Positions 17,286 to 26,976 of a DNA stretch of 64,000 nucleotides are shown in pieces (the stretch's first letter is position 1; every line of letters starts with the position of its first letter). The notes under the pieces are model-generated. The model was not told the origin of the DNA. It saw only the letters and a program-made list of their open reading frames with translations, and did no database searches. Both the position numbers and the translations under genes were made by a program. Source of the DNA: Shimia sp965227725 (GTDB lineage Bacteria; Pseudomonadota; Alphaproteobacteria; Rhodobacterales; Rhodobacteraceae); assembly GCF_965227725.1 (NCBI RefSeq), contig NZ_CBDDGH010000003.1, positions 372,001 through 436,000 of the forward strand, in the 5' to 3' direction.

Positions 17286-18356
17286 ATGACAAGCTTGCCA
17301 GAGATTTACGCCGCCAAGGTTGCCGAAGGCATCCTCACGCCTGACGACGCCCAGACCGCCGTTTTGCCAGAGCTTGAGCGCATCCGCGCAGAGGTGAGCA
17401 AACCGGTCAAAAAGAGCTGGTTCCGCAAATCCACACCTGACCCCGTGCAGGGGCTCTATCTCTGGGGCGGCGTTGGTCGGGGCAAATCCATGCTAATGGA
17501 TCTGTTTGTCGAAAGCCTCACTGTCCCCGTCCGGCGCGTGCATTTCCATGCCTTTATGCAAGAAATCCACGAGGCCATGCACAAGGCCCGCGCTGATGGG
17601 GTTGAGGACGCCATTCAACCCGTGGCCCAAGCGGTATCAGAAAGCGTGCGCGTGCTCGCATTTGATGAAATGCAGATCACCGACATCACCGACGCAATGA
17701 TTGTGGGCCGCCTGTTTGAACAGCTCTTTGAGGCAGGTGTGGTGGTTGTCACCACCTCAAACCGCGTGCCTGATGATCTCTATAAGGATGGTCTCAACCG
17801 TCAGTTATTTCTGCCTTTTATTGCGATCATCAAGGAACAACTGCGGGTGTGGGAGCTGGTCAGCCCAACCGACTACCGCCAAAACCGTCTCGCGGGCAAT
17901 CAGGTCTATTTTGTTCAGGCTGGCACCGAGGCCCGCGCGCAAATCCGCGGCATCTGGGAGGATCTAACCGGCGGCGACGCCGCGCCATTAGTGCTTACGG
18001 TCAAAAGCCGTGAAGTCACTTTACCTGCATTCCGCAATGGTGTGGCACGGGCGAGCTTCTTTGATCTCTGCGGCAAGATGCTTGGCCCCGGTGATTATCT
18101 GGCCATCGCCAATGCGGTGCGGGTTCTGATCCTGGAAGACATCCCGGCCCTGAGCCGCACAAACTTCAACGAAGCCAAGCGTTTCGTGACCCTGATCGAC
18201 GCCCTCTATGAGGCCCGCGTTCGCCTGATCTGCTCTGCCGCAGCAGAACCTGAGATGCTCTATCTTGAGGGGGAAGGCACCTTTGAGTTTGAACGCACCG
18301 CTTCCCGCTTACGTGAAATGCAAGACGCGGAGTGGGGCCAAGAGCCGGAAAACTAA
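17286..18356 (+). CDS. zapE: Cell division protein ZapE / AFG1-like ATPase
   Basis: A 356-residue P-loop ATPase of the AFG1/LACE1 family, tied to cell division and protein quality control. Walker A is GGVGRGKSML (residues ~60-70), Walker B is LAFDEMQITD, and the sensor region TTSNRVPDDLYKDGLNRQ is diagnostic. ATG 17286 is preferred to TTG 17268. It stands alone between divergent MFS and downstream LysR genes. Confidence 0.95.
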   Translation: MTSLPEIYAAKVAEGILTPDDAQTAVLPELERIRAEVSKPVKKSWFRKSTPDPVQGLYLWGGVGRGKSMLMDLFVESLTVPVRRVHFHAFMQEIHEAMHKARADGVEDAIQPVAQAVSESVRVLAFDEMQITDITDAMIVGRLFEQLFEAGVVVVTTSNRVPDDLYKDGLNRQLFLPFIAIIKEQLRVWELVSPTDYRQNRLAGNQVYFVQAGTEARAQIRGIWEDLTGGDAAPLVLTVKSREVTLPAFRNGVARASFFDLCGKMLGPGDYLAIANAVRVLILEDIPALSRTNFNEAKRFVTLIDALYEARVRLICSAAAEPEMLYLEGEGTFEFERTASRLREMQDAEWGQEPEN

Positions 18357-18490
18357 GCCAAAAACAAGAGGCGTAGCGGCAACAAGGTCATCCCCTTACT
18401 GCGCCCTTTGGTCACCTAACCATTGCGCCTTAGGGAAAAACCGCTCAATTCTGGTTGGATCGTTCCATCCTTCCATGCAATGAGGCGCCC

Positions 18491-19402
18491 ATGGATACTG
18501 ACAGCCTCCGCCTTTTTGTGCTCGCCGCCGACAAGCTCAACATCAGCGCTGCTGGTCGGGAACTTGGTCTGGCCCCTGCCGTTGCCAGCGCTCGCCTTGC
18601 CAAGCTTGAGCACGCCCTTGGGGCCGACCTGCTGCACCGCTCCACTCGAAAGGTGTCCCTGTCACTAGAAGGCGCGGAGTTCCTCCCATATGCGCGGGAA
18701 ATCCTTGTTCAGGAGGAAGCCGCACTGGCCGCTTTGGGCCAAGGTCAGGCCATGCCTACGGGCACGCTGCGCTTCACCGCGCCAAGCACCTTTGCACAGC
18801 TCTACATTGCTCCGATCCTACCCAAGTTTTTGGAGCAATACCCGGGCATCACGCTGGATCTGCGCCTCTCTGACAGCCGGTTTGACCTGATCGAGGGCAG
18901 CTTTGACCTCGCGATCCGCAACTCTGCGCTGGAGGACACCAGCCTCAAAGGGCGCAAACTGGCCAATGACCACCGCATCCTCTGCGCGGCCCCCAGCTAT
19001 CTTGAGAAACGTGGCATCCCTCAAACGCCTGAGGATCTGCTCTCACACGAACTGATTGCCTTTGCTGATCAGGAGGCCAAACCTCTGCGCCGTCGTGATG
19101 GGGAGATCGGGAGTTTTGACCCGCATAAAGCGCGAGGCCGGGTGATTTTGGACGACGGCCTCAGCCAGAAATTGGCGACCATTGCCGGGGCTGGCATCTC
19201 CAGCAATCCGGTCTGGAGCGTGCATCAGGAGCTGAAGTCCGGCGCGCTTGTGCGCGTGCTGCCCGATCATGAGGTGGCAGATGGCTCAGTGCTCTGGATG
19301 ATCTACCCAAAAACCAATGTACTCTCTGCCAAGGTGCGGGTGTTTATGGATTTTCTGATCGAAGAGATCGGCAAATCCCCGGTCTGGCAGACCCCGGTAT
19401 AA
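18491..19402 (+). CDS. LysR family transcriptional regulator
   Basis: A 303-residue regulator with an N-terminal winged helix (residues ~1-60; DSLRLFVLAADKLNISAAGRE) and a periplasmic-binding-protein-like effector domain. It groups by pattern with the DsdA/CrgA-type LysR proteins (LRFTAPSTFAQLYIAP). A hairpin GCGCCCC / GGGGCGC lies right after its stop codon (19407-19427). The convergent nitroreductase gene is a possible target; no operator was recognised. Confidence 0.92.
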   Translation: MDTDSLRLFVLAADKLNISAAGRELGLAPAVASARLAKLEHALGADLLHRSTRKVSLSLEGAEFLPYAREILVQEEAALAALGQGQAMPTGTLRFTAPSTFAQLYIAPILPKFLEQYPGITLDLRLSDSRFDLIEGSFDLAIRNSALEDTSLKGRKLANDHRILCAAPSYLEKRGIPQTPEDLLSHELIAFADQEAKPLRRRDGEIGSFDPHKARGRVILDDGLSQKLATIAGAGISSNPVWSVHQELKSGALVRVLPDHEVADGSVLWMIYPKTNVLSAKVRVFMDFLIEEIGKSPVWQTPV

Positions 19403-19406
19403 AACC

Positions 19407-19427
19407 GCGCCCCGGGTTTTGGGGCGC
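19407..19427 (+). terminator. GC hairpin between convergent LysR and nitroreductase genes
   Basis: Stem GCGCCCC / GGGGCGC with a seven-base loop, five bases after the LysR stop. No T-run follows, so termination is only probable. Confidence 0.45.
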
Positions 19428-19454
19428 AGTCAAAGTGCTTCGGCAAAGCCGGCT

Positions 19455-20159
19455 TTAGAACCAGCTTACAGTGTCTTCCATGCTGCGGCGGGTCTTGCCG
19501 AACTCAGGCTCATTTGCGCGGTAGCCAAAGGCAAACATCACAGCCGGTTTGTAGAGCTTTGGATCGATGCCAAAGTGCTTTTCAAGCACCTCTGCGGTCT
19601 GCGCCATGTCAAAGCCTTCGATCGGGCAGGAGTCGATGCCCATCAGCGCGCCTGTCGTCATCATATTTGCCAGCACGATATAGGCCTGCTTGCCCGCCCA
19701 GTCGCTAATTTCACGCGGGCTGCTGATCTTGTGATCGTCGGATTGGAACTTGCCATAAGCGCCGTTGAAAATCTCGATTACCTCTTCAGGCAGCTGTTTC
19801 ACATTACGGTAGAAGTTCTGCAGGTAATCGGAGCCTGCCGTCATGGTCTCTTCGGTGTGCGCCAGAATGATGCCGAAGTGGCTCGCAGTGCCCAGCTGGC
19901 CGGTGCTGCCGTTCATCATCCCATTGGCGCCCCAGGAGAACTCCCGGAACAGCTCACGGTTTTCCGGCTTCTGGAGCATGACGATCTTGAACGGTTCATG
20001 CCCAAAGGAAGTTGGCGACAGGCGCGCGGCTTCCAGTATGGTCTCAAAAGAGGCGTCATCAATCTTGCGCTCCGCGTCGAATACTTTGGTCGCGTGACGG
20101 AAGTTGAAGGCCTCAAGGATTTCGGCCTGGATGCGGGTGGTGTCAGTGATGTCTTTCAT
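19455..20159 (-). CDS. Nitroreductase family NAD(P)H-dependent oxidoreductase
   Basis: A 234-residue FMN flavoenzyme. The FMN-binding RHATKVFD and LSPTSFGHEPFK blocks near the N-terminus and the GIDSCPIEGFD segment are typical of NfsB-like enzymes, which reduce quinones or nitroaromatics. It is convergent with the LysR gene and precedes a 317-base gap before acnB. Confidence 0.92.
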   Translation of the reverse strand: MKDITDTTRIQAEILEAFNFRHATKVFDAERKIDDASFETILEAARLSPTSFGHEPFKIVMLQKPENRELFREFSWGANGMMNGSTGQLGTASHFGIILAHTEETMTAGSDYLQNFYRNVKQLPEEVIEIFNGAYGKFQSDDHKISSPREISDWAGKQAYIVLANMMTTGALMGIDSCPIEGFDMAQTAEVLEKHFGIDPKLYKPAVMFAFGYRANEPEFGKTRRSMEDTVSWF

Positions 20160-20476
20160 GTCTTCACTCCAAAAATCTGATGGCGCTCAGATATGAGAAG
20201 CGTGATCTGACAAAAACTGAGGCGAGTCACAAAAGAGAATTCGGGTTTCGCATATAATTAACGGGTGAATTACACTTTGCCGGAAAGACGTAAATCAAGG
20301 GATAACGCAACGAACTGCGTATCGGCAAAAGGGTGCTAACCCATCAAATTCATTTGATTTTGAGAGGCTTGAGAGGCGAGAAAATCGCTCGGCAGGCATT
20401 TGCATGCATATCGCATTAGTGCCTGAAAAAGAAAACGGGCAGCACCTTTTTCAGATGCTGCCCGTCGATGTGTTTC
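20160..20476. other. Intergenic region: nitroreductase promoter side and acnB terminator
   Basis: AT-rich 317 bases. The part next to 20159 must hold the nitroreductase promoter; the part next to 20476 holds the acnB terminator. No gene was found. Confidence 0.6.
20422..20464 (-). terminator. Rho-independent terminator of acnB
   Basis: On the minus strand, CGGGCAGCA / TGCTGCCCG forms a 9-bp stem followed by TTTTCTTTTT, starting 12 bases after the acnB stop codon. Confidence 0.92.
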
Positions 20477-23266
20477 TTAGAAGTGTGCGGACTTCGCGTT
20501 CGCTGGCACCTGAAGCGGTGGAGCGAATTTGGTCAGGTCGATGCCTTCAACCGCCTCTTTGTACTCTTCCAGCGTTGGTGTGCGGCCGAGGATCGCGGAG
20601 AGCACAACCAGCGGCGTGGACGCAAGCAGAGACTCACCCTTCTTCTCCGGCAGGTCAGCCACAACACGGCCTTGGAACAGGCGGGTCGAGGTCGCCAGAA
20701 CGGTGTCACCCTTCGCAGCTTTCTCTTGGTTGCCCATGCAGAGGTTACAGCCTGGACGCTCGAGATAGAGAATGTTTTCATACTCGGTACGAGCCTGCTG
20801 TTTCGGGAAGAGATCATCAAACTCAAAGCCCGAGTACTTCTGCAGGATGTCCCAGTCGCCCTCTTCCTTCATCTCGTCGATGATGTTGTAGGTCGGCGCG
20901 GCCACAACCAGCGGTGCCTTGAACTCGACTTTGCCATTGGCCGCTTCGAGGTTCTTCAGCATCTGAGCCACAATCTTCATGTCGCCCTTATGCACCATGC
21001 AGGAGCCCACAAAGCCCAGATCCACTTTCTTTTCAGCGTTGTAGTAGCTGATCGGACGGATGGTGTCGTGGGTGTAGCGCTTGGAGACGTCTGCGTTGTT
21101 CACATCCGGGTCGGCGATCATTGGCTCAACGATCTGTTCCAGATCCACCACTACTTCGGCGAAGTACTTCGCGTCGCTATCCGGGGTCAGTGCTGGCTTC
21201 TCACCAGACTGGATTTCGGCAATGCGGGCATCCGCCTTGTCGATCAGGCCCTGAAGCATCTTCACTTCGTTGTCCATGCCCTTGTCGATCATGATCTGGA
21301 TGCGGGATTTCGCCAGCTCCAGAGAGCCGATCAGGGTCTCATCGTTGGAGATACAGATCGAGGCTTTCGCCTTCATCTCTGCGGTCCAGTCGGTGAAGGT
21401 GAAGGCTTGGTCTGCCAGCAGCGTGCCAATGTGCACTTCGATCACGCGGCCCTGGAACACGTTGTCGCCATGCTGCTCCAGCATCTGCGCCTGAGTGGCG
21501 TGCACCACATCACGGAAGTCCATGTGATCAGCCATCTGACCTTTGAAGGTCACTTTCACAGATTCCGGGATCGGCATGGAGGCTTCACCGGTCGCAAGCG
21601 CCAGAGCCACAGTACCGGAGTCCGCACCGAAGGCCACGCCTTTGGACATACGGGTGTGGCTGTCGCCGCCGATGATGATGTCCCAGTCGTTCACGGTGAT
21701 GTCGTTCAGCACCTTGTGAATCACGTCTGTCATGGAGTGATAGACGTCTTTGGGGTCACGCGCGGTGATCAGGCCAAAGTCGTTCATGAACTGCATCAGA
21801 CGCGGCGTGTTGGCCTGCGCTTTTGCATCCCACACAGAGGCGGTGTGACAGCCAGACTGATAGGCACCATCCACGATTGGGGACACAACAGTCGCCGCCA
21901 TCGCTTCCAGTTCCTGCATGGTCATCAGGCCAGTGGTGTCTTGAGAGCCAACGATGTTGACCTTCACGCGCACGTCGGAACCTGCCAGCAGAGTGGCACC
22001 CGGCGTGGAGCCCAATGCGTTTTTGTTGAAGATCTTTTCAACAGCAGTGAGGCCTTGGCCTTCCGCGGTGATCTCTTTGGACGGCGCAAAGACAGGTGTT
22101 GCTTCCACGCCCAGAGCTTCTGCGGCAAATGTCTGCAGCTTCTTACCAAAGACAATCGCGTAAGAGCCGCCAGCCTTCATGAACTCGGCTTTTTGCGGGG
22201 TGAAGGCAGAGGACACATCCACCAGCTCTTCGCCGTCTTCGCTCAGCAGTTTTTTGTCTTTGGTGTTGATTTTCAGAACCGTGCCGGTCTCAACAGAGTA
22301 TTTCTGCTCAAGGATCGGGTTGCCGTCGTTGTTGAGGATCGGGTTGCCATCCTCATCGGTTTTGCGCACCCAGTTCTTCAGGTCCAGACCGATACCGCCG
22401 GTCACGCCAACAGTGGTCAGGAAGATCGGGGAGATGCCATTGGTACCCGCCACGATCGGCGCGTAGTTCACGAATGGCACGTAAGGGGAGGCTTGCTTAC
22501 CGGTCCAGAGCGCCACGTTGTTCACACCGGACATACGGGAAGAGCCCACACCCATGGTGCCTTTTTCAGCGATCAGCATGACCTGTTTGCCAGGGTGCTG
22601 CAGCTTTAGCTCTTCGATGTGCTTCTGTGCCGCTTCGGTGATCATGCACTTGCCGTGCAGTTCACGGTCCGCGCGGGAGTGTGCCTCGGCACCTGGAGAC
22701 AGCAGGTCGGTGGAGATGTCACCTTCTGCCGCGATGAAGGTCACGATCTCGATCTCTTCGTCGATGTCAGGCAGCTTGGTGAAGAACTCTGCCTTGGCGT
22801 AGCTTTCCAGCAGGTCTTTTGCGATTGCGTTGCCGCCGTCCAGCGCTTCCTTGAGACGCGCCTGGTCCGCGTCATAGAGGAACACCTGAGTCTTCAGAAC
22901 TTCTGCGGCTTGCTTCGCGATGGCTTCATCGTCGCCCAGCGCCAGATCCAGCAGCACGCGCACGGAAGGGCCACCCTTCATGTGCGAAAGCAGCTCAAAT
23001 GCAAATTCCTGGGAGATCTCGGCCACATCAGCAGCGCCAAGAATGATCTCTTTGAGGAATTCCGCTTTCACACCAGCAGCGCTCGTGGTGCCCGGAAGTG
23101 TGTTGTAGATAAAGAAGTTAAGCGCACCTTCGCGCGCCTCGTTCCCGGTGTCCTTGATCAGTTCGATCAATTCGGCAACCAGGTCTCCCGCGTCAATCGG
23201 CTTGGGGTTCAGACCCTGCTCTTTGCGCGTTTCGATTTCAGCTAGGTAATCCGTATAAAGGCTCAT
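20477..23266 (-). CDS. acnB: Bifunctional aconitate hydratase 2 / 2-methylisocitrate dehydratase
   Basis: TCA-cycle 4Fe-4S dehydratase converting citrate to isocitrate, and able to act in the methylcitrate route. The 929-residue protein has the B-type order: N-terminal HEAT-like helices (residues ~1-165), the swivel domain, then the catalytic domains. Cluster cysteines are in VGSCMVHKG and in CNLCMG, and GGDSHTRMSKGV is the active-site block. It is longer than the 865-residue Escherichia coli enzyme; part of the extra length is a loop with a tandem GNPIL repeat. Monocistronic, with its own terminator. Confidence 0.97.
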   Translation of the reverse strand: MSLYTDYLAEIETRKEQGLNPKPIDAGDLVAELIELIKDTGNEAREGALNFFIYNTLPGTTSAAGVKAEFLKEIILGAADVAEISQEFAFELLSHMKGGPSVRVLLDLALGDDEAIAKQAAEVLKTQVFLYDADQARLKEALDGGNAIAKDLLESYAKAEFFTKLPDIDEEIEIVTFIAAEGDISTDLLSPGAEAHSRADRELHGKCMITEAAQKHIEELKLQHPGKQVMLIAEKGTMGVGSSRMSGVNNVALWTGKQASPYVPFVNYAPIVAGTNGISPIFLTTVGVTGGIGLDLKNWVRKTDEDGNPILNNDGNPILEQKYSVETGTVLKINTKDKKLLSEDGEELVDVSSAFTPQKAEFMKAGGSYAIVFGKKLQTFAAEALGVEATPVFAPSKEITAEGQGLTAVEKIFNKNALGSTPGATLLAGSDVRVKVNIVGSQDTTGLMTMQELEAMAATVVSPIVDGAYQSGCHTASVWDAKAQANTPRLMQFMNDFGLITARDPKDVYHSMTDVIHKVLNDITVNDWDIIIGGDSHTRMSKGVAFGADSGTVALALATGEASMPIPESVKVTFKGQMADHMDFRDVVHATQAQMLEQHGDNVFQGRVIEVHIGTLLADQAFTFTDWTAEMKAKASICISNDETLIGSLELAKSRIQIMIDKGMDNEVKMLQGLIDKADARIAEIQSGEKPALTPDSDAKYFAEVVVDLEQIVEPMIADPDVNNADVSKRYTHDTIRPISYYNAEKKVDLGFVGSCMVHKGDMKIVAQMLKNLEAANGKVEFKAPLVVAAPTYNIIDEMKEEGDWDILQKYSGFEFDDLFPKQQARTEYENILYLERPGCNLCMGNQEKAAKGDTVLATSTRLFQGRVVADLPEKKGESLLASTPLVVLSAILGRTPTLEEYKEAVEGIDLTKFAPPLQVPANAKSAHF

Positions 23267-23635
23267 GGCTATCCTGACGAGTAAGCGTTAGAAGAAGCGA
23301 GAGCACAGGGTGCTGACAAAGATCAGCGCGCCCTGAAGCGCTCTTTGTATGCCGATGTATACCAAGCTTACCTCGGTTACAAGGTCCAGACCAACGACAA
23401 TATGCTTAAAACGCGTTGTGAACTAGGCCATTTGGCCGGAATCTGAAGCCCAGCAATCGGTCACCTGCCACATGGCTGCGAAAACGCATACCATATAGGG
23501 CCATCTCCGTCACATCTTGCGGATGCGACCAAAGCACACCCCAAATTTTTCCGCCTTTTCCGTTAACAAACCGTCTCAATTGGCTTAGTCTGAGAAAATA
23601 TTTTTATGTGCGTTGTTATTTAGGTCGAGGTTTTT
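23267..23635. other. Divergent intergenic region between acnB and the peroxidase cassette
   Basis: 369 bases with no coding signal. It should contain the acnB promoter and that of the cassette beginning at 23636. No recognised riboswitch or operator was found. Confidence 0.5.
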
Positions 23636-24280
23636 ATGACCAATGTTGCCGGCAAGGCGTATGCCATGAATGTCGTCACCCCCAGCAGCCCCAAGCTGAC
23701 ATGGCTCAACCGATTGTTTTTCATGGCGGCCCGGGGATTACCCGAACGTCTGGCCGGGCTTTTGGGCCTGTCCCTCATTCACTTTGCCCGCTGGGTGATC
23801 ATCAAACCCAAAGATTGGCCGGATCTCGGGCAAGGCCCGCAAAATCTGCAAAACGACTACGTTCTGTTCTGTTCCAATTTCAACGGGACCTGGGACCAGT
23901 ATATCGACGCCTTTTCCGATGGCATTCCCAGCGGGCTTGATCTGTTCTGGTTTTCCGCCACGAAATACCCGCTGTCGATACCGGTCACGCCCTTCAAAGA
24001 TTACATCACCCACAATCAGATCGGCACGGATTACTACTACAACGCCACTCCCGGCGCCGCGCAGCGTGACATCAAAGGGGCGCTGAAGGTCTATGACGCG
24101 CTCCTGCACCTGGAAACGATCTACGCAGAGGAGAGCCCCGAAGTCTTTGCCCGCAGTTTTCGGGAGGCCATGAGCCGGGTTCAGGGCTGTTTGGGCGATG
24201 TGGGCTTTGGCCCTGTCGCCAGCCTTAGCACCGAACGCGCGGATCTGAACCGCAACATCTATGTCGCCAATGATGCGTGA
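23636..24280 (+). CDS. Conserved hypothetical protein of DyP cassette, first gene
   Basis: A 214-residue protein without a known enzyme motif. The central part reads HFARWVIIKP, then NDYVLFCSNFNGTWDQYIDAF and, later, PFKDYITH with DYYYN. The order (HFAR, a hydrophobic strand ending FC followed by N/D, then an amphipathic helix) recalls a ferredoxin-like alpha/beta module, and the same order recurs in the next gene product. It is 12 bases upstream of that gene and in operon with a DyP-type peroxidase. Function unknown; a heme- or lipid-peroxide-linked role is inferred from context only. Confidence 0.78.
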   Translation: MTNVAGKAYAMNVVTPSSPKLTWLNRLFFMAARGLPERLAGLLGLSLIHFARWVIIKPKDWPDLGQGPQNLQNDYVLFCSNFNGTWDQYIDAFSDGIPSGLDLFWFSATKYPLSIPVTPFKDYITHNQIGTDYYYNATPGAAQRDIKGALKVYDALLHLETIYAEESPEVFARSFREAMSRVQGCLGDVGFGPVASLSTERADLNRNIYVANDA

Positions 24281-24292
24281 GGAGCGCCCCCA

Positions 24293-25282
24293 ATGCCAGA
24301 TCTGGACAGCGGCCACTATTTCCTGACAACGCTCGCTCCTATCCGCGACAGCGCCGCCGGCGAGCACACCCACACCTCATATACGCAAACCGCCCGCATC
24401 GCCTTGGCAAAAATGCCACCCGCGCTGCAATCTCCGGCCACGCAGAAAAGCGGCAAAAACAGCCCCTTTGCGCGCAACACGCGCACCCACTTTGCCCGTA
24501 TGTTTGTGCTCAATGACGCGGTTTACAACGGACGTGTGGGCAAACGCTTTCGCGGAGACCCGATTGATCCGCAACATGTGGACCGCCTGAACACATCGTA
24601 TGTGGTTTTTTGTGCCGACATTGACGCGATAGCAGAAGATGGCGCCCCTTTGCCCGCAGAGCTTTCCCGCGCGGAGCACAAAGAGGTACGCGCCGCTTAT
24701 GCCCGCACGCTCTGGAACACCATGGAAGCCGAATTGCGCGCGGTTTATTGCAATTGTGAGGGCTTTGATGGCGTTCAGTCCGCTGACGACTTCGCGCTCT
24801 ATCTGGACAAGTGCCACGTCGAAACGACCATGCCGTTTCATGACTATTACCTCAACCTGCCCGACTTCCACCACCTGCCCCTGCGTCGCCTGATTGCTTT
24901 GGTCGCTGTCCCACTGCTCTTTGCACTTTTGGGCCTTTTGCTGCGCCTGATCGGTGTGATGGACATGCCGCTTCTACCTATCAGCACCTTCTGGGCCTTT
25001 ATTGGCGGCTTGCTCGCGGCAGTCCTCATGGCCGCGGCAGCGGTCTGGTACGTGTGCCAAAACGGGAAAAAACCTCTGCCACCCGCAGAATATGACGATC
25101 TGCCATCGGTGCTTAAGGCGCTCTATCTGCAGCAGAAGTTCGCGGATTTCGCGGTCGACACCCAAGGGGCAGATCCCGAAGAACTCCACGCGCAGTTTGG
25201 CGCCTTTCTCGCCGCCCATCAGCCGGCAAACAAGACCGCGCCAACACAGCCCCCCGGCACAATTGCCGCCCCAAAACCATAA
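24293..25282 (+). CDS. Membrane protein of DyP cassette, second gene
   Basis: A 329-residue protein. Residues ~1-190 are soluble and share the module seen in the preceding product: THFARMFVLND, LNTSYVVFCADID, then VYCNCEGFDG and FHDYYLN. Two membrane segments follow (residues ~198-222, RLIALVAVPLLFALLGLLL, and ~230-258), then a short cytoplasmic-type tail rich in Pro and Ala. It would tether the complex to the inner membrane. ATG 24293 follows GAGGAG, and the peroxidase gene starts nine bases after its stop. Confidence 0.78.
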   Translation: MPDLDSGHYFLTTLAPIRDSAAGEHTHTSYTQTARIALAKMPPALQSPATQKSGKNSPFARNTRTHFARMFVLNDAVYNGRVGKRFRGDPIDPQHVDRLNTSYVVFCADIDAIAEDGAPLPAELSRAEHKEVRAAYARTLWNTMEAELRAVYCNCEGFDGVQSADDFALYLDKCHVETTMPFHDYYLNLPDFHHLPLRRLIALVAVPLLFALLGLLLRLIGVMDMPLLPISTFWAFIGGLLAAVLMAAAAVWYVCQNGKKPLPPAEYDDLPSVLKALYLQQKFADFAVDTQGADPEELHAQFGAFLAAHQPANKTAPTQPPGTIAAPKP

Positions 25283-25291
25283 GGACAGCCC

Positions 25292-26956
25292 ATGGCACGC
25301 ACCCTCAATCTGCATGACATTCAGGGCAATGTGATCCGCGCTTATGGCCGGTATTCCTTCCCGTATGCCCGCTACTTCTTTCTGCATATCAACAAGGCTG
25401 CCGAGGGGCGCAAGTTTGTCGACGCGCTTCGCAAAGTTGTCACCACAGGCGCGCGCTGGCCGGAAGAGGCCGAAAAGCCCGCTTGCACGGTCAATGTTGC
25501 TTTCAGTTTCATGGGGCTTCTCGCTTTGGAAGTGCCCACGCGCACGCTGAAAGGCATGCCTTTTGAGTTCGCCGATGGCATGAAGGCGCGCGCCTTTGTT
25601 CTGGGCGATCGTGACACCACAAAGGTGGCGCAGGACGATCCGGAATGGGATGCACATTGGGATCCCATCTGGCAAAAAAACCGCGCTCCCGGCAGCGGAG
25701 GGGCTGAGGATGTGCACATCTGGATTTCTCTGAACGCGCAACTTGCGCAACCGGGTAAGGCTGATCCCTCCCCCGCCCTTGAGACACGCACCCAGTGGCT
25801 GCGCGATCTGTGCGAGACCTCAAGTGGCGGTGTACGCATATTGAATGCCGGTCGTGATAGCAGGGCGGATTATCTGGAAGCCAATGCGGTGTTTGACACC
25901 CACGGCGATGTCGTACTGCCCACACCCAAAGAGCATTTTGGCTTTGCAGACGGCATCGGTGATCCGGTGTTTGACGGGCAGTACCGCCCCGAAGACATGC
26001 CTGATCGGGTGATCGGGCGCGGCAAGCGCATGGATGGCAAATGGACGCCCATCGCCACCGGAGAGTTTATTCTCGGCCACCCTGACGAAAGTCAGGAGTT
26101 GCCCCCTGCCGCTATGCCACCTGAGTTTTCACACAACGGCACCTTCATGGCGTTTCGCAAGCTCCATGAAAACGTCAGCAGTTTCAATGAGGTGCTGGAG
26201 ACGGAAAGCGCACGTTTCGCAAAGGTGATGTCGGTCCCAAAAGAAGAAGCGCGTGAAACGCTCATGGCCAAAATGTGTGGCCGCTGGTCTGACGGTGTGC
26301 CGCTGGCCAAACACCCCACATTTGCGGGCTGGCAAGCCTTTAAGGCAGGGCGCGGTTTTGACGATCCTGATCCGGTCAAAGCGCTTGAAAACCAAATGGC
26401 TTTCCTGCGCTCCCCCTGCGCCTCAGATTTTCGCTACGCAGATGACATGCCGGGCTACAAGGTGCCCGGCGGCGCACATATTCGGCGCATGAACACGCGC
26501 GACTATCTCGACCCGCTCAATCAGAACGGCGTTGATGCCGAAGGAATGCCGTACCCCAACAAAAACGCCACCCATGCGCTCAACAAACGGCGCCGCGTGC
26601 TGCGTCGTGGCCTGCCCTACGGCAGCTCAGATGCCCGCAAAAATACAGATGAAACTGAACAGGGCGTCGCCATGATCCTGATGGGAGCAAGCCTGTTTCG
26701 TCAGTTTGAGTTTGTGCAGCAGCAGTGGGTGCAATACGGGCTGGATTTTAACCAAGGCAACAACACCTGCCCGATGCTGGGCGATCACAGCACCCACAAA
26801 CGCCATACCATTCCGGCGGATCCGAAATGCGGAAAGCCGCCCTACATCATGTCCAAACTCAAAACCTTTGTGGAGTGCCGGGGCGGAGAATATTTCTTTG
26901 TGCCCTCAATGACCGCCTTGCGGCTCATTGCTATGGGCGTGGTGGACCCAACATAA
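25292..26956 (+). CDS. DyP-type heme peroxidase
   Basis: A 554-residue dye-decolorizing-type peroxidase. The N-terminus has the family opening LHDIQGNVIRAYG, the distal heme block is FGFADGIGDP (catalytic Asp), and the proximal heme histidine is in GAHIRRMN followed by an arginine region. No twin-arginine or Sec signal is present, so it is probably cytoplasmic and may be held at the membrane by the preceding gene product. It is larger than the ~300-residue encapsulated DyPs and matches the long C/D-type subgroup. Substrate unknown. Confidence 0.93.
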   Translation: MARTLNLHDIQGNVIRAYGRYSFPYARYFFLHINKAAEGRKFVDALRKVVTTGARWPEEAEKPACTVNVAFSFMGLLALEVPTRTLKGMPFEFADGMKARAFVLGDRDTTKVAQDDPEWDAHWDPIWQKNRAPGSGGAEDVHIWISLNAQLAQPGKADPSPALETRTQWLRDLCETSSGGVRILNAGRDSRADYLEANAVFDTHGDVVLPTPKEHFGFADGIGDPVFDGQYRPEDMPDRVIGRGKRMDGKWTPIATGEFILGHPDESQELPPAAMPPEFSHNGTFMAFRKLHENVSSFNEVLETESARFAKVMSVPKEEARETLMAKMCGRWSDGVPLAKHPTFAGWQAFKAGRGFDDPDPVKALENQMAFLRSPCASDFRYADDMPGYKVPGGAHIRRMNTRDYLDPLNQNGVDAEGMPYPNKNATHALNKRRRVLRRGLPYGSSDARKNTDETEQGVAMILMGASLFRQFEFVQQQWVQYGLDFNQGNNTCPMLGDHSTHKRHTIPADPKCGKPPYIMSKLKTFVECRGGEYFFVPSMTALRLIAMGVVDPT

Positions 26957-26976
26957 ATACGCGACGTGGCGCGGGG

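Noticed and set aside
20468..22609. A 713-codon open frame on the plus strand inside acnB
   Set aside because: It is the antisense shadow of the highly conserved AcnB coding sequence; its product is His/Val/Arg-rich without any domain.
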